A stretch of 64,000 bases of DNA, taken from assembly GCF_002964665.1 (NCBI RefSeq), contig NZ_PQBZ01000042.1, positions 62,001-126,000 on the forward strand, read 5' to 3'. The DNA is from Pseudoalteromonas sp. T1lg23B. GTDB lineage: Bacteria; Pseudomonadota; Gammaproteobacteria; Enterobacterales; Alteromonadaceae. A program made the translations under genes and the position numbers. Positions 57,953 through 64,000 of the stretch are shown piece after piece (position 1 is the first letter of the stretch; each line of letters starts with the position of its first letter). The notes under the pieces were generated by a model. That model was given only the letters and a program-made list of their open reading frames with translations, had not been told where the DNA came from and ran no database searches.

Positions 57953-57982
57953 AAAAAGCCAGCATCTTGTTGATACTGGCCT
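57953..57982 (-). terminator. terminator of the chemoreceptor gene
   Basis: The arms GCCAGTATC and GATGCTGGC, with one mismatch, enclose a five-base loop. The minus strand continues with TTTTTT. It lies 32 bases past the chemoreceptor stop. Confidence 0.8.
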
Positions 57983-58014
57983 AATTGATAATAACGCAGT
58001 AATGTTCTTAAAAG

Positions 58015-59904
58015 TTACACTTTAAACTTCATTACCATCTTTTCAAGCTCATCAAATTGCGCTTGCAACTGCCTACATTCTCCAAGCGTTGCCTGAAGGT
58101 TTTGTGAACCTTGGACAGACAAATCACTGATATGGTGAATATCACTGTCTAATGATTGGATTACGGTATTTTGCTCCTGTGTGGCACTGGCAACCGCATG
58201 GTTTACACCATCTATTGAATCAATCGCATTACTTACTTCATGCATCTTCTCACCAGCTTGAGTCGCTTGCGTAGCGCTTTTTGCGGAATCTTCCAACGAT
58301 GATTTCATTACCGCAACCGCAGAAGCGGAACCCTGTTGTAACTCGATAATCGTGTTTTCAATTTCTTGTGTAGACTCCTGAGTACGCTGCGCAAGCTGTC
58401 TTACTTCATCAGCAACAACGGCAAACCCTCTACCCGCTTCACCAGCACGAGCGGCCTCTATCGCAGCATTAAGTGCCAATAAGTTAGTTTGTTCACTCAC
58501 CCCTTTAATCACCTCTAGCACCTGCCCGATACTCGCTGAATGCTTATCTAAGCTATCAACGGTAGATTGAGCTTGTGCCATTTTGTCACTCAACGAAGCT
58601 ATCTCAGAAATATTAGCATTCAACGCTGTTTGGCTATCTACACTGAGTTTATTAGCCTCAGTCGCCAATTCGGAAGCGTGACTTGCATTGTTAGAGATCT
58701 CAACCGCACTGGAGGACAATTCATTAATGGCCGTCGCCACATTGTCAGTACGTTTGGTTTGATCGCTATACATGCTCAAGGTTGATTGGGTTTGAGCGAT
58801 TAGGCTCTCGACCGAATGTTCTAGGGAGATGGTTGTGTCCTTAACCTGTGCGATAGAATCATGAATTTTCTCAATAAAGAGGTTGAAGTAGTTTGACAAC
58901 TCACCAAATTCGTCATCATTTTCCACGTGCAATCTACGCGTTAGATCGCCTTCTCCCTGTGCAATATCCTTGATGGCATCGTTGAGTTGTGCAACAGGCT
59001 TCATCAAATACTTTAATAGCAGTTGTAGCATCACAACAATCACGGCAACGCCTAGCAACATGTAAATCGCAGCCATATTTCTAAACGACGACACCGAGGA
59101 ATAAGCGATTTCTTTGTTGATCACCACACCTAAATACCAATCAACGTTTTTGATCCCTTTCATTTTCACAAAGGAGATCAATCGCTCTGTACCGTCTATT
59201 TCTTCTTCTACAAAATTTTCTTGTAGAGGTAGAGACTTACCAAATAAATCAGACATTGGCTTATCATTAAGCTGGGTTTTAGGGTGCGATAAAATACGCC
59301 CTTCAGAATCCAATAAGAAGCCGTAGCCAAAGCCCAAAAAGTCAATTTCGTTGATGATATCTGTGATAGTCGCCATATCGATGTCACCACCAGCAACACC
59401 GAGCAGCTCACTACCACTACTGATTGGAACAACCGCAGAGATAGTCAGTTCATTGGTGGTAACGTCGATATAAGGGTTTGTAAACGCAGTACCATTTTTC
59501 TCCTTCGCAAGCTGGTACCAAGGGCGTGTGGTTGCATCGTAATCAGGGGGCAATACGATACTTGGATCATCAAGAATAAACTCGCCTTCTCTCATACCAA
59601 TGTAAACGTTTTTAAAATCACCCGCTGCATCAGCGGTGGCCAAACGTCTTAAAATCTGGTCTCTAGAATCTGACGAGCGATGACCGCTGGCCACCGACCC
59701 GACGATGTCCAACCTATCATTTAGCCAATTCGCGATATTCTGAGATACTGATTGAGAAATTTCTTGTAATACCAGTGCGAGTTGTTGCTGAGTTTGATTA
59801 CGCATCACAATAAAATTGTTGACGGTAAACAGCCCTAATACCAACACCAAAACCAGCGAAGCCGCTATCGTAACTTTGGTGGTAAACTTTAACGATTTAA
59901 ACAT
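58015..59904 (-). CDS. methyl-accepting chemotaxis protein with Cache domain
   Basis: A 629-residue chemoreceptor. A first membrane helix (about 10-30) is followed by a periplasmic double-Cache ligand domain (about 35-275, with [18 protein letters not shown] and [20 protein letters not shown] cut in two), a second helix (about 282-305) and a HAMP domain (about 306-360). The signalling hairpin has the invariant tip [20 protein letters not shown]. Cache domains of this type often bind amino acids or other small organics. The start at 59904 places the first helix normally; the longer frame adds an unlikely 27-residue leader. No pentapeptide CheR tether is seen at the end. Confidence 0.93.
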   Translation of the reverse strand: MFKSLKFTTKVTIAASLVLVLVLGLFTVNNFIVMRNQTQQQLALVLQEISQSVSQNIANWLNDRLDIVGSVASGHRSSDSRDQILRRLATADAAGDFKNVYIGMREGEFILDDPSIVLPPDYDATTRPWYQLAKEKNGTAFTNPYIDVTTNELTISAVVPISSGSELLGVAGGDIDMATITDIINEIDFLGFGYGFLLDSEGRILSHPKTQLNDKPMSDLFGKSLPLQENFVEEEIDGTERLISFVKMKGIKNVDWYLGVVINKEIAYSSVSSFRNMAAIYMLLGVAVIVVMLQLLLKYLMKPVAQLNDAIKDIAQGEGDLTRRLHVENDDEFGELSNYFNLFIEKIHDSIAQVKDTTISLEHSVESLIAQTQSTLSMYSDQTKRTDNVATAINELSSSAVEISNNASHASELATEANKLSVDSQTALNANISEIASLSDKMAQAQSTVDSLDKHSASIGQVLEVIKGVSEQTNLLALNAAIEAARAGEAGRGFAVVADEVRQLAQRTQESTQEIENTIIELQQGSASAVAVMKSSLEDSAKSATQATQAGEKMHEVSNAIDSIDGVNHAVASATQEQNTVIQSLDSDIHHISDLSVQGSQNLQATLGECRQLQAQFDELEKMVMKFKV

Positions 59905-60417
59905 TCTGAGCCTATTATTATAAATTGTACGCCTAAACCCGTTGTTATGAATTATGAACAACGTTTGGGAATCACTTCTGATCAAATCAGCTTGTGTTCA
60001 TATTTAACAAAATTAAACTGGTTTGTCTTATCGTATCGGTCAGTATCTGAGATTATTTAGTAAATTTAGCTAAACTGTGTACAACTGACGAAAAATAACA
60101 CAATTTGTTCCGCGTTTTAGGATGAAACCGTAAAAGTATAGACATAAAAGAAAATGTAAGCTTTGAGGTTAGATTTTCTGAGACATAATTTTTAATTTTA
60201 TATGCCACTCCACCTCTTTTGATGTTGTACACGGAACGCTTTTCTGAATATCGACAAGCACACTACTCAAGCATGTATTAACTAGGCCTATTTGTACAAT
60301 TCAAACAACAGTCGCATGTCGCTCTTCTTAAATTACTTTGGACCGTTCCAAATTACATTGTCATTTCATCGTTATGAATACGTATTCAAAGTGCATCATT
60401 AGATATGTTTTTTGACA
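59905..60417. other. gap upstream of the chemoreceptor gene
   Basis: About 0.5 kb of AT-rich DNA without a gene. It holds one palindrome like that in front of the sugar transporter (at 60338). No other feature is supported. Confidence 0.5.
60338..60352. promoter_or_regulatory. second LacI-type palindrome
   Basis: TTTGGACCGTTCCAA is a dyad with one mismatch, of the same TGGA-N-CG-N-TCCA type as the site at 61806. It is about 430 bp upstream of the chemoreceptor start and 116 bp beyond the transporter stop. Confidence 0.5.
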
Positions 60418-60446
60418 TAAAAAAGGCAAGCGAATGCTTGCCTTAC
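60418..60446 (-). terminator. terminator of the sugar transporter gene
   Basis: The nine-base stem AAGGCAAGC/GCTTGCCTT with a four-base loop is followed on the minus strand by TTTTTTA. Confidence 0.85.
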
Positions 60447-60467
60447 TTTAAGGGAGGTACTGTGTAA

Positions 60468-61736
60468 TTAATTAACTTTACTGCGCCACTGCTGTGCCCA
60501 CTTAACAACATTCATGCCGTACCAAGCAATATAGAGATAACATACTAAAGGTACGATAAAGCTCATTTGAATATTTATTGTGTCTGCAAACATGCCCTGA
60601 ACAAGTGGGACAATTGCGCCACCTACAATGGCTAAACATAGCCAACCAGAACCTTTGCTGGTCAACGAACCTAAACCTTCAATTGCTACAGAGAAAATGG
60701 TAGGGAACATAATCGAGTTGAATAAGCCGATAGCAAGCACAGCCCACATAGCTAGGTGCCCTTCGGTCAACATCGTAGCGCTGAGTAACGCGACGATACA
60801 TACAGCGTTGAACATTAACGCTTTCGACGGTGCTACTTTTTGTAATACTGCTGAGCCGATAAATCTACCCACCATAGCACCACCCCAGTAATAGCTGATT
60901 AGCTTGGCTGCCGCATGTTCTTCAAGCCCAGCAATATGTGGTTGTGCGAAATAGTTAACCAAAAAGCTACCAATTGCCACTTCTGCACCTACGTAACAAA
61001 AGATAGCGCCAACACCCATAACTAAGTGAGGCGCATCAAACAAACTATGTGCTTTGGCTTTACAAGTTTGCTCTTGTGTGTGCGCTTCAATCGTCGGTAG
61101 TTTTAGAAAGGCAAAGACAATTGCAATTGTTAATAAAGCACCAGCCAGCATCAAGTAAGGGACTTTCACTGACTCTGCCCCAGCTTCTGCGGCCATAGCA
61201 CCAGCTGTACCAAAAAATAACAGACCACCCACATATGGACCAACTGTTGTACCTAAGGAATTCAATGCCTGTGCTAAATTTAAACGGCTTGACGCTGTTT
61301 TGACGGGTCCCAACGCAGCCACGTATGGGTTGGCTGATACTTGCAGTACGGTTATACCTGAAGCCAGTACAAATAGCGCACCTAAAAACAACCAGTATTC
61401 GTGCACGACAACCGCTGGATAGAACAACATACATCCTATTGAAGCTACAACTAAACCAGTTAAAACACCGTTTTTATAACCGAGTTTTTTAACCAAAACA
61501 CCGGCAGGTAAAGACACGATAAAATAAGCGCTAAAAAAGCAGAACTGAATCATCATGGCTTCGGTGTAGTTAAGATCAAATACGCCTTTTAGTCTGGGGA
61601 TCAATACGTCGTTGAGTACTGTTATAAAGCCCCATAGAAAAAACAATGTAGTCATTGCACTTAACGGTAACAAATAGTTTTTGTTTTCGTCATTACCTTG
61701 TGCAACAAAGCTTTGATTTGTGTTTATGTCACTCAC
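60468..61736 (-). CDS. FucP-family sugar:proton MFS transporter
   Basis: A 422-residue transporter with 12 predicted membrane helices. FFLWGFITVLNDVLIP in the first helix, FVLASGITVLQVSANPYVAAL and RLNLAQALNSLGTTVGPYVGG are hallmarks of the FucP/GluP subfamily, which imports fucose, glucose, galactose, fructose or sucrose with protons. It is divergent from a fructokinase gene and has a LacI-type palindrome upstream, so fructose or a fructose-containing sugar is the likely substrate. No hydrolase such as sucrose phosphorylase is inside the window. Confidence 0.9.
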   Translation of the reverse strand: MSDINTNQSFVAQGNDENKNYLLPLSAMTTLFFLWGFITVLNDVLIPRLKGVFDLNYTEAMMIQFCFFSAYFIVSLPAGVLVKKLGYKNGVLTGLVVASIGCMLFYPAVVVHEYWLFLGALFVLASGITVLQVSANPYVAALGPVKTASSRLNLAQALNSLGTTVGPYVGGLLFFGTAGAMAAEAGAESVKVPYLMLAGALLTIAIVFAFLKLPTIEAHTQEQTCKAKAHSLFDAPHLVMGVGAIFCYVGAEVAIGSFLVNYFAQPHIAGLEEHAAAKLISYYWGGAMVGRFIGSAVLQKVAPSKALMFNAVCIVALLSATMLTEGHLAMWAVLAIGLFNSIMFPTIFSVAIEGLGSLTSKGSGWLCLAIVGGAIVPLVQGMFADTINIQMSFIVPLVCYLYIAWYGMNVVKWAQQWRSKVN

Positions 61737-62142
61737 AAGAAAAACTCCAATAGTAGGGATAGCTCGATTTTACACACTGTAACAACAAAATCACAAATGT
61801 TTTCATGGAACGTTCCAATTTAAAAATAGTACTCATGATAATCGCTCTTTAGAAAGTGTGATGACAAGATATTTTTGACGTTCTCAAATAACCTAATTCA
61901 GCAACGAAGATTAAAGCCTTAATTCGTCAAACGCACCAATATTGGACAAGGTATGATAAAATCAAAACAATGAATTTTGCAGCGTATGATGGGCAACGCC
62001 TACTTTAGAGCCGATAGTGCACATTAAACGCTATGTAAATGGTCATCATAGTGATAATAAACTGACTAGACACCCTAATCATCATACCTTGGTGCGCATT
62101 ACTGATGTGTTACCTGCCTATCAACTATAAGAGCAATAGAAT
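61737..62142. other. divergent control region of transporter and fructokinase
   Basis: A 0.4 kb gap containing the perfect palindrome at 61806. No protein gene fits. Both promoters must lie here, but their boxes are not clear enough to mark. Confidence 0.55.
61806..61817. promoter_or_regulatory. LacI-family operator in front of the transporter
   Basis: TGGAACGTTCCA is a perfect 12-base palindrome with the central CG typical of LacI-family operators, 70 bp upstream of the transporter start. The regulator itself is not in the window. Confidence 0.7.
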
Positions 62143-63087
62143 ATGAGTGTTATCTGTTTTGGCGAAGCTTTAGTCGACTTTTTGTCAAATGGTAAAAACC
62201 CCGAGTCATTCACAAAATACGCTGGCGGCGCACCTGCAAATGTCGCGGTTGCTATCGCAAAGCAAGGCGTAAAGTCTAGCTTCTGTGGTATGTTTGGCAT
62301 GGATATGTTTGCAGATTTCTTACTCACTGAACTTAGCGCTCACGGAGTCAACACTCAATATTGTCGCCGTACCGATAAAGCTAAAACCGCATTGGCTTTT
62401 ATATCGTTAGATGACAAAGGCGAAAGAAGCTTTAGTTTTTATCGTCCACCTGCCGCTGACTTACTATTTAGAATTGACGACTTTGACCCTGAGATTTTTG
62501 TAAGCCACAAAATTATACATGTTTGCAGCAACAGCCTGGCAGAAGCAAGTATCTACAAAACTACCATTTATGCACTTAACCAAGCAAAGAAGAATGGCAT
62601 TGTATGTAGTTTTGATATGAATCTTAGGCTCGACTTATGGCCATCGCAAAGACATCTGATTGAACGCGTGTGGCACGTCATTGCGTTATCAGACATTGTA
62701 AAGCTATCACAAGAAGAGTTGGACTTTTTACACCAAAGCAGGCATCTAGAACATGGGCTTGATAAAACCATTGCGGCGATACTTACAGCTAATACCCAAT
62801 GTCTTATTGTTACCGATGGTGCAAAGCCGATTAGATTTTTTACCAACAAAAATCAAGGCCTAGTGACACCACCACAGGTAACCGCTATTGACACAACAGC
62901 CGCTGGTGACGCGTTTATCGGTGGTTTTTTAAGCCAGCTTGCAAACCAGTCCAATCCTTTACAAGCAATCGGTTGTGAGCAAACCTTAACCGCGGCTATC
63001 AGCTATGCAAGCAGGTGTGGCGCGTACGCCACAACAATAAAGGGAGCGTTTAGTTCATTGCCATGTGCTGGGCAAATCAACGATTGA
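62143..63087 (+). CDS. fructokinase, PfkB family
   Basis: A 314-residue PfkB-type sugar kinase. The opening SVICFGEALVDFL, the substrate lid YAGGAPANVAVAIAKQG and the C-terminal catalytic signature DTTAAGDAFIGGFL, whose Asp is the base, place it with fructokinases (ScrK type), which make fructose 6-phosphate. A ribokinase-like activity on another sugar is possible. The transporter gene on the other side of the shared control region supports a fructose role. The ribosome site is weak (GAGCAA). Confidence 0.88.
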   Translation: MSVICFGEALVDFLSNGKNPESFTKYAGGAPANVAVAIAKQGVKSSFCGMFGMDMFADFLLTELSAHGVNTQYCRRTDKAKTALAFISLDDKGERSFSFYRPPAADLLFRIDDFDPEIFVSHKIIHVCSNSLAEASIYKTTIYALNQAKKNGIVCSFDMNLRLDLWPSQRHLIERVWHVIALSDIVKLSQEELDFLHQSRHLEHGLDKTIAAILTANTQCLIVTDGAKPIRFFTNKNQGLVTPPQVTAIDTTAAGDAFIGGFLSQLANQSNPLQAIGCEQTLTAAISYASRCGAYATTIKGAFSSLPCAGQIND

Positions 63088-63101
63088 ATATGATGTTACG
63101 C

Positions 63102-63608
63102 TCAATCACAGTCAAATGTAGGCCAATCGGCCACATAATGTTCAAACTCACTTTCTATATCGACGGTATTATCTTTGGTAACACGCCCTTTTACACTAAT
63201 GCCCAATTGATGCATTTTGTCTTTGCTGCCGTTATTGAGCAATGGATGCCAACTTGCAAGGCCTCTTCCTTCATGAAGACGACGGTAACTACAACTTTGA
63301 GGCATAAAGAATATATCTTTTAGATTCTCTTTGGTTAGTTTCACACAAGAAGGTACCAGTTGTTGGCGTTCACTATAACGCGTACAGCCACACGTGTTGT
63401 CGTCGATGTATTGGCACACAAGACTGGTATAGATTAAGCTTTCACCCTCGCGTAAAAAATCTGTACTTGCAAAGGCTTCATCATCTTCGTGATCACTATC
63501 AATGAAGGTATTTAAACAACATTTTCCGCAACCATCACAAATGGCTTCCCACTCTTGTTGGTTCATTTGCGCTAGCGATTTTGTTTGCCAAAATGGTTGG
63601 TTGTTCAT
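63102..63608 (-). CDS. YcgN-like cysteine cluster protein (UPF0260)
   Basis: A 168-residue UPF0260 protein (E. coli YcgN 153). The cysteines are in the conserved places: ICDGCGKCCLNTF at about 23-35, LVCQYID near 64, NTCGCTRY near 72, SCVKL near 87 and QSCSYRRL near 104, a pattern thought to bind zinc or iron. WHPLLNNG is also conserved. Function unknown. It converges with the fructokinase gene, 14 bp away, without a visible terminator between. Confidence 0.9.
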   Translation of the reverse strand: MNNQPFWQTKSLAQMNQQEWEAICDGCGKCCLNTFIDSDHEDDEAFASTDFLREGESLIYTSLVCQYIDDNTCGCTRYSERQQLVPSCVKLTKENLKDIFFMPQSCSYRRLHEGRGLASWHPLLNNGSKDKMHQLGISVKGRVTKDNTVDIESEFEHYVADWPTFDCD

Positions 63609-63673
63609 ATTAAGTACTTCATCATTACAAGATCAACGCAAAGTCTACTTAAATCGACGCTAATTAGCAAAGA

Positions 63674-64000
63674 TCAAGCAAATTCATAGGCAAAAGATTT
63701 CGGTAGTTTAAACTCTATGGCCACGCCACCAAGCGAACTGTTGTAAGAACTGATCTCACCATGATGTGCGTCTATCAGTTTTTTACACACCGCCAGTCCC
63801 ATCCCTTTGCCACCTAAGGTGCTGTTACGCGAAGGCTCTTGTCTAAATAAAGGCTCAAACAATAACTGATGTGCTTCATAAGTTAACGGATCGCCAGAGT
63901 TTTCAATACGCACTGTTAGACTGGACTCTGTTTCAATAAAGCTCAATTGGATCTGCACTGAACGTCCACCAAATTTCAGAGCGTTAGAGATGGCCTCATC
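63674..64000 (-). CDS. sensor histidine kinase, C-terminal ATPase part
   Basis: The frame enters from the right edge and encodes the last 109 residues. The N box is seen in DEAISNALKFGG and the G2 region in GGKGMGLAVCKKLIDAHHG, between them a GHKL fold, so this is the ATP-binding domain of a histidine kinase. The start of the gene and its sensor domain lie beyond the window. The ending PKSFAYEFA lacks any receiver domain. Confidence 0.88.
   Translation of the reverse strand, partial: DEAISNALKFGGRSVQIQLSFIETESSLTVRIENSGDPLTYEAHQLLFEPLFRQEPSRNSTLGGKGMGLAVCKKLIDAHHGEISSYNSSLGGVAIEFKLPKSFAYEFA

Overview
The window looks like part of a secondary replicon (chromid) of a marine gammaproteobacterium of the order Alteromonadales. 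A Pseudoalteromonas-type chromosome II is the best guess. The reasons are low GC with AT-rich gaps, a TonB2/TtpC cluster, class II DAHP synthase, a long-form isocitrate lyase, and above all a plasmid-type replication and partition block (parB, parA, origin, rep, tus) beside core genes such as asd, ppsA and the glyoxylate shunt. The genus is inferred from gene content, not from a database search.

Layout. 0-7 kb: start of an S9 peptidase, a GNAT acetyltransferase, an amidase, and the divergent glyoxylate-shunt pair glcB (frameshifted) and aceA. 6.9-7.2 kb: a satellite array of origin-like repeats. 8-14.5 kb: a small membrane protein, rmuC, a response regulator with a small upstream ORF, and a SWIM-SNF2 helicase. 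14.6-20.5 kb: the replication block. ParA/ParB read leftward. A 0.7 kb origin holds DnaA boxes, GGATC/ACTAAC iterons and dense GATC sites. Rep reads rightward. It is followed by a Tus homologue and four Ter-like sites, one inverted relative to the other three. Together these look like a replication fork trap about 2.5 kb from the origin, which suggests unidirectional replication.

20.5-28.7 kb: a phosphoenolpyruvate-centred group (class II DAHP synthase, ppsR, ppsA) plus a YdiJ-type FAD/Fe-S dehydrogenase, then a tyrosine recombinase. 31-34.7 kb: an isolated adenylation-carrier-alpha-oxoamine synthase fusion, probably for a small aminoketone-derived metabolite. 34.9-37.8 kb: a copper efflux pair, copA (frameshifted) and cueR, behind a CueR-type operator. 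39.7-43.8 kb: an AT-rich accessory stretch with a truncated HTH gene and a Septu-like ATPase/HNH nuclease pair.

44-64 kb: a TPR protein, a SpoU methyltransferase, a DUF4240 protein, asd, then an outer-membrane receptor, a beta-helix lipoprotein and a complete TonB2 energising system (TPR, TonB, ExbD, ExbB, TtpC, DUF3450). After these come a Cache-type chemoreceptor, a FucP-type sugar transporter divergent from a fructokinase with a LacI-type palindrome between them, a YcgN-like protein, and the end of a histidine kinase.

About 32 of 46 genes read on the minus strand on both sides of the origin. This fits a fork leaving the origin leftward and returning from the right. Two conserved genes (glcB, copA) each carry a single-base deletion, so sequence error must be excluded before they are called pseudogenes. 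No rRNA, tRNA or CRISPR array was recognised.
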